This document shows, one piece after another, positions 18,900 through 28,306 of a stretch of DNA of 64,000 nucleotides. The notes under the pieces are model-generated. The model searched no databases, had not been told where the DNA came from, and saw only the letters and a program-made list of their open reading frames with translations. Numbering within the stretch: the stretch's first letter is position 1; each line of letters begins with the position of its first letter. Source of the stretch: Acidobacteriota bacterium (GTDB lineage: Bacteria; Acidobacteriota; Terriglobia; Acidiferrales; UBA7541); assembly GCA_003154775.1 (NCBI GenBank), contig PMES01000101.1, positions 1 to 64,000 on the forward strand, in the 5' to 3' direction. The position numbers and the translations under genes are program-made.

Positions 18900-19078
18900 G
18901 GAACTAGCACCACTGACGCGAACAACTACGTCATTCAGCTCCTACACCTACGATGCGGACAAGAATCTAACCATCAAGACGGGACCCCAACACCTACGAC
19001 TTCGTGGGGGAAGGTAACGCAGGTCAACGATCCGACCGGGACGTGTGGATTCTCCCAGGACAACATGGGCCGCTAATT
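18900..19078 (+). pseudogene. RHS/YD-repeat remnant
   Basis: Frame-interrupted TSFSSYTYDADKNLTIKTGP and VNDPTGTCGFSQDNMGR resemble YD repeats. Confidence 0.4.
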
Positions 19079-19140
19079 TGAAGCTGGAAGTCCAGTCCCA
19101 GGGAACTCAATCTATGTCAAGGCTGCCACGAAATTGCCGA

Positions 19141-19178
19141 GAAAAGTTCTAAGATCGTCCCCTTGGGCGCTCCACTTT
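19141..19178 (+). repeat. dispersed ~38-bp direct repeat, copy 3
   Basis: GAAAAGTTCTAAGATCGTCCCCTTGGGCGCTCCACTTT; 35/38 identical to copy 2. Confidence 0.75.
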
Positions 19179-19340
19179 CATTTCTCCTTTACATTCGGTA
19201 ACTTCCGACGATACCCTTTTTCCAATCAAGAACTCTACGAATGAGACACATACGCGGATCACTGATGTCGAGAAAGACATTCAGAAACATTCTTAGGACG
19301 GCCGGAGCGTACCTTTTTCGTACGTCGCGGGAGGCATTAC

Positions 19341-19547
19341 ATGGGAACTCTTATTTTTCAGGGCATGGCATCAGACGCAGGCGACGGCAAATGCCAAGTC
19401 GCCGAAGGAACATCGGGCGGCGCGGTGAAATGCAATCAGCCGGCCGTGGCGACTGTCACCGACTCCATAAAGTCCTATCGCGTTTGTGCAGGACACGCGA
19501 GACAAATGGAGAATACCGGAGGGTCTCACACGGTCAAGTGGGACTAA
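19341..19547 (+). CDS. small hypothetical protein
   Basis: 68-aa ORF with even composition; two Cys. Confidence 0.35.
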   Translation: MGTLIFQGMASDAGDGKCQVAEGTSGGAVKCNQPAVATVTDSIKSYRVCAGHARQMENTGGSHTVKWD

Positions 19548-19658
19548 TGGGCAGTGCCAGAGGCAAAACCGAAGATGCAATGGGATTACGGATCGTTCGT
19601 CCATTTAGTCGATGAATTCTTGGTCAGCTATGCCTGTTCCGCATCAGGGAGAACTCGA

Positions 19659-20288
19659 ATGCGTTTGCTACTCATTGTTAGCTGCCTTTTGTTTTCTACA
19701 GGCCTTGCCAGAGCCCAGATGGTTCTAAATGACTCCATCGGCAATGATCCGGCCAAAGAAAAGCTCTGTGCATCACGAGCAAGAGGTAAGACCGTACCTT
19801 TTGAAATCGACTCTCGCTACGTTGCAACTGCGCGGTCGTTCCATCCAGACGCAACTTTTATTGCAATTGATGGAGCTAGCCCTCAGCTTGTTGAATGTTA
19901 CCTTCGCGAAGGAACGGGCAGGTTTGAACCTGATTCCTATAGTCCTGAACAGACCTTTTGGCATTTAATTCGACCCAAAGGCTTCGAGCCGGGTATCAAT
20001 ACTCAAATTGGTATTTCGATGGCGGCCAAGGTCTGTCTTGACGCAGCTCCAGCCAAAATTGATCGCCCACACTTCGACCACAGTGTGTACACGAGCGTTG
20101 TCGAAATAAATATAGGTAGCCCCCTTTATCATCCAGGCGCATCAATCGCAGGAAAAAGAGCGGAGCGCTACGACATTACAGTAACGGCAACGTCGTTCTA
20201 CAAGTCGTCTGGGCCAGACTTAACCGCCGTCAAGCTCACGTGCTTGCTTTCGCCCATGCTGGACGTTAAAGCAATTCAGTTCAAATAG
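19659..20288 (+). CDS. secreted hypothetical protein
   Basis: Signal peptide MRLLLIVSCLLFSTGLARAQ; 209-aa mature-like ORF. Confidence 0.55.
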   Translation: MRLLLIVSCLLFSTGLARAQMVLNDSIGNDPAKEKLCASRARGKTVPFEIDSRYVATARSFHPDATFIAIDGASPQLVECYLREGTGRFEPDSYSPEQTFWHLIRPKGFEPGINTQIGISMAAKVCLDAAPAKIDRPHFDHSVYTSVVEINIGSPLYHPGASIAGKRAERYDITVTATSFYKSSGPDLTAVKLTCLLSPMLDVKAIQFK

Positions 20289-20491
20289 TGATGTGCCTTG
20301 GACATGCGACAGAGAAGGTAATTCAGTTCGGCGCTAATTTTCTAAACGCTTTATCACTTAGCCACAAACCTTGCGACATGGCCGAGCCGAGCTGTATGAA
20401 CGCATCTTCTTTCATGAATGGTTGAGGTCTCTAAAAACCGCATAATCACAGATCACCAGATTTCGGTTCCCGCGCTCTAAATGGCACGCAG

Positions 20492-21667
20492 TCAGTTAGC
20501 GTCCTTCGGCGGTTGGTCCACTTTTCTCCTGCTTGAGACGAGGTGTGTGAGAAATGACAGCATTTGTGTTGTGACGCACTTGCTCAACGCCATAATCTCT
20601 TTGCGCGTCAGAGTCTGGCCGGATGAAAAACCAAGCGTTTTAATGCATTTCTTCCAAGCCTGTTCGACAACCTTTCTCTGTTCTCTGCCAAAAGACATGG
20701 ACTGTCCAATTGCCAACGCTTTCTGAAAAGCTTCCACCATGTTCGCTGCATAATCCTCCTCGTTCGAACAAGCGCAGCGGACCTCCTCTTCACTCAGAGA
20801 GAGGTTAAGGTCAAGATCCAACTCTTGACCGCTGGTCGGGTCAATCGCGTAGTAGTTGAAGAGAGGAGTGCCCGTCCAGCGATCCGACAGGCACGCAACC
20901 ATTCGATATACACCAAAGAACTCGACATAGCCAATCAGCCTTCGAGACGAGGAGTCTCCCTTGATCGCTACGCAATGAAAGACTCTGTCCGTAGGCCTAC
21001 TGCTCACAAGATCGCGTTTGTAGAAGTAGCCGAAGCAGGGCTCTCCATCATTATTCCTAAGGTAGCTCGTAGCCACTTCGCAGGCCTGCGCCTCGATTCC
21101 CGAAGCAACCGCCAAGGCGAGAGCGGACTTGACGACACATCGTCCAGATTGCGCGCCACCAAAGTTGCACACCGTTCTCACGGGCTCTGACAGGTAGCTG
21201 CGTTCCTCTACCACGGTCCGCATTGCTTCATCAACGTCGAGCTTTGGGTACCGGCGCTTGAAGCCAAGCATCAGCTTCTTAGCTTCGTGTTTCGTTGGTA
21301 CCCGCGCCTTGATTTCTGCGGTTGAACCATATTCCGCAACCTTAGGCCGAGCGCTTGCTAGGGTGAGGTGCCCATCGGAATGTATTCTAACGGCTTGACC
21401 TGACTCTGTTACGAAGTCCCCCGCTCGCACCGTGCCACGTTCTCTTCGTATCGCGAAGAGCAAACACAAGAAGTTGAGCTGCTCCGCAGCGACGGCATCC
21501 CACTTTTCTCCGGCCCTACTGTTACAGTCTCTGCAAAGAAAACCACGAACCCGTCTTCTTCCTCCGATCCCGTTCGGGACAATATGTTCCCGAGAGTCAT
21601 TATCCCGTGTTATCTCGATGTCGCACAAAGCACAATTTGGGCCGCTCATCTGGTGCCCTTTCATCAT
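20492..21667 (-). CDS. HNH-type endonuclease domain protein
   Basis: CALCDIEITRDNDSREHIVPNGIGGRRRVRGFLCRDCNSRAG (CxxC..EHI..GIGG..CxxCN). Confidence 0.7.
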   Translation of the reverse strand: MMKGHQMSGPNCALCDIEITRDNDSREHIVPNGIGGRRRVRGFLCRDCNSRAGEKWDAVAAEQLNFLCLLFAIRRERGTVRAGDFVTESGQAVRIHSDGHLTLASARPKVAEYGSTAEIKARVPTKHEAKKLMLGFKRRYPKLDVDEAMRTVVEERSYLSEPVRTVCNFGGAQSGRCVVKSALALAVASGIEAQACEVATSYLRNNDGEPCFGYFYKRDLVSSRPTDRVFHCVAIKGDSSSRRLIGYVEFFGVYRMVACLSDRWTGTPLFNYYAIDPTSGQELDLDLNLSLSEEEVRCACSNEEDYAANMVEAFQKALAIGQSMSFGREQRKVVEQAWKKCIKTLGFSSGQTLTRKEIMALSKCVTTQMLSFLTHLVSSRRKVDQPPKDAN

Positions 21668-21934
21668 CTCGAATTGCGTCGAATGTGATTCTTTACGCCG
21701 CCGCCCCTCAGATCGAAATCCGCTCCACGATATTCCGCGTCACGCGCTGCCGTCTGCGATCGTAAATCTGCGTGGTCCATTTGGCAATTCAGGAGCTAAC
21801 TGCGATCCCTGTCTAGAATCTGTTCGACGGACTCAGCTCTCTATCCGGAGCCATTGGTGCCACCCGTGAGACTCTTATTGCCGCCTTTTGCCGCCGCGAG
21901 AAATAGCTAAGTTATTGTTGGGGAAAAGGATGGT

Positions 21935-21962
21935 TGGTAGGGGCGGTGGGGATCGAAACAAC
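21935..21962 (-). other. tRNA 3'-end-like fragment (T-arm + acceptor + CCA)
   Basis: Minus strand GTTGT-TTCGATC-CCCAC-CGCCCCT-A-CCA; no full tRNA. Confidence 0.4.
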
Positions 21963-22376
21963 CAACCCCTGGCATTTCAAGGACTCACGAAGTAGGGCTC
22001 GGTATGAAAAAGAAGGGCTTGGTAGTCCTTGGAACACTTGCTGCCGCCGCAATGCCGCCCTTTTTTCCATGATGTTGCGCACAACTCTGCGATTTGCTTC
22101 TCTGACCGACGTGGGGAATGCATTCATGATTCGGCACATCGAAGTCGGCAAGATGCCGAGATCAGATTCCGACATGTCGACTGTCTTTTTCACCGAATGT
22201 ATTGCCTCATTTGCGTTCTCCTTAAGCGTACCGGGCGACTTCGATAGCGCAGCCAACAGAAAAGGCTTTAAGCAAATGAGAATTTCCCCGCTATGCCGTT
22301 TCTACCGCAAGAGGAACGAACGTCGGGCGATGCTCACCATGCGATTGGGAACACCGCGGAGTAGAGTGGAGTGAGT

Positions 22377-24116
22377 TTAGTCTTTGCGGACGATGTCTGC
22401 GATGCCAGCCACGACCATCGCGGTAAAGAACCAGCCGAGGATAATCTGGAGCCAGCGGTAGCCGCGCAGAAATTGAGACGAAATGAACGGGCTGACGACA
22501 CGATGCATCCATCCAGCGGTTGCAACGGTCGACGGACTGGGATCAGGCTGCCAGCGATCTGTCTGGCCAAGATTGACGAGTTGAAAACAATTCTGTAGCG
22601 AGTACATCGAGGCATGGAAACGCTCGTAGTATGCCGGGAGTTCTCTGTGGTCGCTTTTGAAAAGGAGGTACGCGTCTTTGTCGGTCGGGACGATACTGCC
22701 AGTACGAAAACCTCCCCAGAAAAGAACAAGGCCCAGGATGGCTAGTCCTAGCAACCAAGAGGCGGCGAATTTCGCTGGGTAGTAGCCATAGCCGACCGTG
22801 TTCCTGAAGAAAAAGCTACACGCGCGGTTAACCGGTCCGCGGTCCTCCTTCTTTCTACGTAGGTGCTCCATTTCGAAGAGGATCTGTTGCGCTCCCGCAA
22901 CGTTTCCGTCATCCCTCAAGACCTTCGCCAATTGGCGGTAGGGTTGCCGTGCGAAGGTGCTTTGACGAGACAGCCAGTCCAGTCGGCTTGGCGCATCGGT
23001 AGGCGCGCGTCCGGACATGCGCCCGTAGACGAAGCCGTCAAGTTTCAGATTCCCGGGCGCAGGCCAGCTCGTCATATCATCCGCGAGAATCCCTACCGAA
23101 GCGTTCATTAGGTTGAGGCGTGCTGTCACCGGCTCGGCGGCGAGACCGGTCCAGAACAGGGCCCCTCCGATTTCAGCGCCCTCCGCGTTTACCTCCCCGA
23201 CCAGCGTAAACTTGCTACAGTCGAGGTCCATTCCTATCCGACTCCTCGGCAATCTCACCTGGCCAGTAATGAAGCTATCACGGAGAAAAAGACCACTCTT
23301 CACACTAACGCCGTCGGCGTTCAGCGCTGTGCCGGTTCCCTCTATCAGCACAGTGTGGTTTCCTTGCACGCGTGTCTGCGGTGCATTTTTGATTGTCCCC
23401 GCAGAGCAGTCGAGATCTCCTTGGATTTGGGCTCTCGACAGGCGCACTTCACCTTCAGCGTGGATGCCGGTAAGAGAAACGCCGCCTCCAACAACAATGC
23501 CGTCCGCTGTCAGGGCTCTACCGCTTCCAGCAACGGACTCCTGCGCGGGATTGGTGAACGTCCCCTTACTGCAATCGAGACCTCCCCCGATTCGCGCGCG
23601 ATGCAGCCGCACCTCGTGCTCTGCATAGAAACCGTTGCGCAGGAAGACCCCACCATTCACATCGGCACTGTCGCCTTTAATTGAATGCACCCGCGTGCCG
23701 TCCAAACTCAACATTGGGATCTTGACTGCCTGGAGCTTCATGACGTCCGCCACGCGACATTTCACAAGAACAAGAGGAAACGGGACCACCACATAAGAGA
23801 GGTCCAGGGCGTCAGGTATCTTTGCGCCATAGACCTGGATTCCCCGAGAGTCCACACACTGGCTCGCGGTTCGGTCCACGCAAAGCCAATGGATCAGGGC
23901 CGCGCGAATGTGTCGATCTTCGGACCAATCGCCTGCCTTATCGGGATCATTGTCCGGGTGTTTGTCATCCACGTTGGGACCGCAGACGGCGAATTCGCCT
24001 CTCGGGGACCGTTGTACAAGCTCGATTTCGGCTTTGTTCAGTGGCGGGTCGGTGAAGCGTGCGCGTGCGAGGGATTCGAGGTTGGGAGCATCTTCTGGAT
24101 TGGAGGCGAGAGTCAT
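22377..24116 (-). CDS. membrane protein with N-terminal pentapeptide/beta-helix-like domain and C-terminal TM segments
   Basis: Periodic VRLxRAxIGGxLDCSxGT... repeats; C-terminal WLLGLAILGLVLFW and IILGWFFTAMVVAGIADIV. Confidence 0.65.
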   Translation of the reverse strand: MTLASNPEDAPNLESLARARFTDPPLNKAEIELVQRSPRGEFAVCGPNVDDKHPDNDPDKAGDWSEDRHIRAALIHWLCVDRTASQCVDSRGIQVYGAKIPDALDLSYVVVPFPLVLVKCRVADVMKLQAVKIPMLSLDGTRVHSIKGDSADVNGGVFLRNGFYAEHEVRLHRARIGGGLDCSKGTFTNPAQESVAGSGRALTADGIVVGGGVSLTGIHAEGEVRLSRAQIQGDLDCSAGTIKNAPQTRVQGNHTVLIEGTGTALNADGVSVKSGLFLRDSFITGQVRLPRSRIGMDLDCSKFTLVGEVNAEGAEIGGALFWTGLAAEPVTARLNLMNASVGILADDMTSWPAPGNLKLDGFVYGRMSGRAPTDAPSRLDWLSRQSTFARQPYRQLAKVLRDDGNVAGAQQILFEMEHLRRKKEDRGPVNRACSFFFRNTVGYGYYPAKFAASWLLGLAILGLVLFWGGFRTGSIVPTDKDAYLLFKSDHRELPAYYERFHASMYSLQNCFQLVNLGQTDRWQPDPSPSTVATAGWMHRVVSPFISSQFLRGYRWLQIILGWFFTAMVVAGIADIVRKD

Positions 24117-24345
24117 CTTCCGAACCTTTTATACCATTCCTGCCGGATTGGGAAATGGAGATTTCAGGAGGCCCCAATGGATTGGGAACAAACTACAACG
24201 GAACAGAGGTGAAATAGGTAGAACAACATGCACGTAAGTCATTGAGAAGCAAAGACGGGCCTATTCAGAGTCAGACTCATAACCTGACGCAGCAGAGAGC
24301 AATGCGTAAGAGAGCGTGAAGAGGTCTAAATATTTCTTGTTAACC

Positions 24346-24966
24346 CTACTTTTCTTCCTCGATCTTCTTTGGAAGCTCTCGGACATACGCAACCTCAATT
24401 TCACGGATGCGAATCGGGTTATCCCGAAGGTGGTTCTCAATCCTGTCATAAATGTACTCAGCCTCGCGGATGTGAACCTGCTGTCTGAATGAATCCTCGG
24501 TTAGCTCGCGAATGTCGGCCTGCCCTTGGCCCAGGGGTTGCGCCAGCTCTCTTCTGAGTTTGTCCCGGTTGAGTTTTAAGATTTCACGGTTCAAGCTGAA
24601 GTTGGCAATTTTCTCGAATATCTGCACACCTATCCAAATTGTTGCAGCCGTCGCGGGGAGTGCTGCCACTACGGTGGCGATGTAGAGAGGTGATTGTTGA
24701 GTGAGGCGTTCAATTCTAAGCTGATCGTCGGCATCGATTCGACGGCGATTTCTATAAGTGAAGAAACGGGAAAACCGGTATCCTCGATACTTGGGGTCCA
24801 CTATGACCCGTGAGAATTCGTAAAGCAGATTTAGGTCGTGGAGGAAGTAATTGGTATCCGGAAACGCTGGATAGTCGTCCTCATCGTTGGCCCTGAATTC
24901 AATTCGGAAAAATCCGAAGTCGCTTGTCGGAGGCATCATTTGTGCTGCCTTATTATCATCGTCCAA
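24346..24966 (-). CDS. hypothetical membrane protein
   Basis: Single TM PLYIATVVAALPATAATIWIGVQIF and long helical C-terminus; overlaps the upstream EF-G domain IV-like gene. Confidence 0.5.
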   Translation of the reverse strand: MDDDNKAAQMMPPTSDFGFFRIEFRANDEDDYPAFPDTNYFLHDLNLLYEFSRVIVDPKYRGYRFSRFFTYRNRRRIDADDQLRIERLTQQSPLYIATVVAALPATAATIWIGVQIFEKIANFSLNREILKLNRDKLRRELAQPLGQGQADIRELTEDSFRQQVHIREAEYIYDRIENHLRDNPIRIREIEVAYVRELPKKIEEEK

Positions 24967-25484
24967 TCGGCGGCTAGAAGGTCTCGCATCGCAGACTTGG
25001 CAGCACTCATGAAGGCAGACTCACTACTACCGATATCGTCGTAACGTACCTCAACCAGCGAGACCGTGCAGCCGGTATGTTGGTAGAGACCGTCCAACAG
25101 TACATCAGCAACACTCTCCGCGATAGCTCGCTCAAACCTGGGCAGGGCGCCTTTGTCCACCGCTGCTGACCAAGAAGCACACACCTCAAAACTAAGGTCG
25201 TCTGCCGGAGCACACTCGAACCGGACGAACGCGTAACTTGATGGATGGCCGTACTGCCCACGAAACTCGTGCTGGACGGTCGTTGAGGATGCAAGACGGA
25301 AGAAATTGCGTGAACGCTTGTGGTCCCGAAGTCCTTCAAGTGCGTTTCTGTCGAGGCGAGAATTCATGAATGTTCCCAGTATAGGCTCTGCGGGCCCCTC
25401 TGCAACGCGCCGAGCAAAGTAACGGCACGCTCGGCAGGAATCCACTTGGACGAATAGCGCTACTGTTACATGTGAGTCCGGCAA
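24936..25484 (-). CDS. stand-alone EF-G domain IV-like protein
   Basis: FRGQYGHPSSYAFVRFECAPADDLSFEV ... VEVRYDDIGSSESAFMSAAKSAMRDLL matches the RGQYGH and YHDVDSSELAFKLAA signatures of EF-G domain IV. Confidence 0.65.
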   Translation of the reverse strand: MPDSHVTVALFVQVDSCRACRYFARRVAEGPAEPILGTFMNSRLDRNALEGLRDHKRSRNFFRLASSTTVQHEFRGQYGHPSSYAFVRFECAPADDLSFEVCASWSAAVDKGALPRFERAIAESVADVLLDGLYQHTGCTVSLVEVRYDDIGSSESAFMSAAKSAMRDLLAADWTMIIRQHK

Positions 25485-26264
25485 AACGAACCAGAAGTCC
25501 TAGGAAACGCTAAGCACAATCTGGGTACATTAAGGGGACGATAAGAAGTGACCTTCGGTACCTTGTGGTATCAACAGATGTCCGCCGACACCGTTTGATA
25601 TCAATCGATTACATAACAGTGCTACCCTGTCACGGCAGATATCGCCGGCATGCCACTCTGGGAGCCGGTATGAAAATCACGAGGAGTCTCACCCTCGGCT
25701 TCCCGCGCCAAGTCCGCTCGTTTTTCTACACGCCCTTGTGGCGCGGAGCTGCCAGTGCTCCCCATCCTGTTCCTTACTCTGCTGTCCGCCTGGGGCGTTT
25801 GCCCTTTCCTGGCCGCCTCGGTTCCGCTCCTGAAATCACGATTACTTCGGTGTTCGCTTTGACCTCGCATTCTCGTAGCAGTTGCCGCCACTGCTTTTCC
25901 GGCTTAATTCTCAGTGTTTCGTAGATCACATAAATGTACTTCTTCCATTCATTCGAAAGATATCCACGCGTGTCGGCAAGAATTTCGTCCGCTAGTCTTT
26001 ACCCTCGACAATCGCTTCCGAACAGATCACTGCGTTTTACGCTGCCAGTGATGAAACGAGACAAACGACTTACGTGCCTGTTTCCTGGAGAGTGGCAGAC
26101 CATAGGTCTGGATCCTAGCCGAATATTTAACGGATAAGGCCACACTTTTTTAAACGCGCTGAAGAATGCTGTGCAGCTCTGGCCATCTCCATTTACGTCT
26201 CCGAAGTTCCACAACCTTCATTTTTGTTCTAGTGCGTGCTAAGGTCCTCTATGACTGACTCTAT

Positions 26265-26906
26265 ATGCCAGCCAGCGAGAAAAGGCCTCGGCGGAAGCTG
26301 TCCCCCGAGAACGAAACTGTCGTGCTGATGAGGAGTGCCCGGAGATGCGCTCTATGCTTTCAACTCGATGGCGACCTAAGGCAGCAGGTCGGCCAAATAG
26401 CGCACCTGGACGGCAACCGCGCGAACGGAGCGCGCGACAATCTCGCTTGGTTATGCATGCGCCATCATAGTGAATACGACTCCACCACTAGTCAGCACAA
26501 GAACTACACCATTTCCGAACTCAAGCTGTCGCGCAACCGACTATACGGAATCATTGCAAGCGGGAAGCATCTGAAGGGCAGGACCCCAAGCCTTTGGCCA
26601 GACAGCGGCTATGAAGGGTTCCAGAAAGTTATGGCCGACATCGAGGCCCGGCTTAATGAACGCTTTGCAAAGTCGGGATCTAAGGGCGAGGCGCCAACCC
26701 TCCGCGAGGTATTGGATCAAGGGCGCCGTTTGGTAGACGCGGCGTTAGAGCGTCTCTTGCCTCCACCCACACATTTTCCGCGTTCGATTCACCAAGCGCG
26801 TTTGCTCGAATACTGCCGCATGCGATCAGCGTCAACAATCACTCGCGCAATTCCTGCCTGCACGATGGCCCGCGCGCAGTCCATGCAGGGCGTCACCTCC
26901 ACATAA
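26265..26906 (+). CDS. HNH-like endonuclease, 3' end fused or truncated at island junction
   Basis: CALCFQLDGDLRQQVGQIAHLDGNRANGARDNLAWLCMRHHSEYD; last ~45 codons are antisense to the deaminase. Confidence 0.65.
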   Translation: MPASEKRPRRKLSPENETVVLMRSARRCALCFQLDGDLRQQVGQIAHLDGNRANGARDNLAWLCMRHHSEYDSTTSQHKNYTISELKLSRNRLYGIIASGKHLKGRTPSLWPDSGYEGFQKVMADIEARLNERFAKSGSKGEAPTLREVLDQGRRLVDAALERLLPPPTHFPRSIHQARLLEYCRMRSASTITRAIPACTMARAQSMQGVTST

Positions 26907-27202
26907 ATCGTGCAGCCCTGAAGCGCCGTGCCCGCCCGCGCCGCATTGTAGATGCCGTTGCGTTCCGCGTGCTCAATCCAGAGATACTTCTCAGGGCGCG
27001 CCAGTCTCTCAGGAACAGTGTCCCTAATCCCGCGCGGAAAGCTGTTGTAGCCTGTGGACCGGATTTCGTGCGCCGGGCCGACAATCACGCACCCAATCTG
27101 GGTCGCTGGATCTTTGCTGCGCAATGCAAGGGAGCGGCACACACCCAGGTAATACGCGTGCCAGCCGGGAACTCGTCTTACTAGGGTCGTCATTTTGTCC
27201 AT
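26789..27202 (-). pseudogene. dCMP deaminase-like protein, C-terminally truncated
   Basis: WIEHAERNGIYNAARAG and CTIYVEVTPCMDCARAIVQAGIARVIVDADRMRQYSS then aberrant KRAW-stop. Confidence 0.75.
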
Positions 27203-27334
27203 TGTACTTGGGATACGTGCAAAGTCACGTCTTGTGATCGCCGATGCCTCGCAACACTGCTGACCGTAACTCCACATACAGACCATGGGCCGGGCACAAG
27301 CGTCTGGCCTGTTCCACTTTCGTGAGGGACGCAC

Positions 27335-27772
27335 TCACCACGTATTGTAGGGCGTGCCGTCGCTTCCGGTCTGGTCGGAATTGGAATGCACATCGTCCAG
27401 GCCCGTGCCCGTCTGCTCCGGGCTGATGAGTGTATCGCCGAAATGCGCCACCCAATCGCGCTGCTGCGTGAATGGATCGATGGGAAGTTCACGGAGGTAG
27501 TGCGCGTCGGCGAGATCCTGAAGTGACTGCGGCGCTTGCAACTTGTCCATCGTATAGTTGTCAATCGCGGTGCGCATCGTCTGCAGGTCCGTCTTCAACA
27601 CCGACTCGCGGGCCCTGCGAATCGACTGCTGGTACATCCCCGCGGCAATCCCAACGAGAATCAGGATGATCGAGATCACGATCATCATTTCGAGAAGCGT
27701 GAAGCCGCCCTCCGAGCAGGGAACTCCCGCCCCTTGGCGTTTGCGCCACCTCCGCCCGTTCTGCTTGTTCAT
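27335..27772 (-). CDS. type II secretion pseudopilin (GspG-like)
   Basis: GGFTLLEMMIVISIILILVGIA prepilin N-terminus; C-terminal DGTPYNTW. Confidence 0.85.
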   Translation of the reverse strand: MNKQNGRRWRKRQGAGVPCSEGGFTLLEMMIVISIILILVGIAAGMYQQSIRRARESVLKTDLQTMRTAIDNYTMDKLQAPQSLQDLADAHYLRELPIDPFTQQRDWVAHFGDTLISPEQTGTGLDDVHSNSDQTGSDGTPYNTW

Positions 27773-27794
27773 GCCTTCGCGTTCCCGCACCATC

Positions 27795-28283
27795 TCACCA
27801 ATCCGAATACTTTGTGCCATCGAGCCCCGTGCCCGTGGACTTGGAGTAAACATCAAACACGTTATTCCCGCCCCAACTCGTCGAATCCGCATCATCCTGC
27901 ACGGAGCGCATGCCCCAGTCTGCCTGGCCGGTCATGGGGTCCACGGGAACGCGGCGCAGGAAGCGAATATTATGCCCCGTAGCGCCGGCTCCGCCGGCGG
28001 CGACGCCCTTCACCAGGGTGTCCAGGTCGGGTGGATAGCCCTCGCTGCCCACCTGCACGCGAATCTGATTGCGGTCGGCTAAATCCTTGTAGCGGTCAAT
28101 GGCGTCGCGCATGTCCCGCAAATCCTTGCGGAGTTCCGCTTCGCGCTGGCGCACGATGGTGTAGCGCTGCAAGGGAAGCGCCGCGGAAGCCAGGACCAGC
28201 AGAATGGTGCAGGCGATGATCAACTCCAGAAGCGTCATACCCGCTTCCGGGGTGCGCCGGCTTTTGCTTGGATGCGACTGCAT
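27795..28283 (-). CDS. type II secretion pseudopilin (GspG-like)
   Basis: EAGMTLLELIIACTILLVLASAALP; VPVDPMTGQADWGMRS; C-terminal DGTKYSDW. Confidence 0.85.
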   Translation of the reverse strand: MQSHPSKSRRTPEAGMTLLELIIACTILLVLASAALPLQRYTIVRQREAELRKDLRDMRDAIDRYKDLADRNQIRVQVGSEGYPPDLDTLVKGVAAGGAGATGHNIRFLRRVPVDPMTGQADWGMRSVQDDADSTSWGGNNVFDVYSKSTGTGLDGTKYSDW

Positions 28284-28306
28284 TCCGCCCTCTTGAATTG
28301 GAACGA

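Noticed and set aside
15772-19178. The ~38-bp repeats as tRNA 3' ends
   Set aside because: They end in CCA-like GCGCCACTTT, but the distance from TTC to the acceptor does not fit a T-arm, so they were not called tRNA fragments.
25536-25546. Possible fourth inverted copy of the dispersed repeat (AAGGGGACGAT)
   Set aside because: Only about 11 bp match; flanks do not align well.
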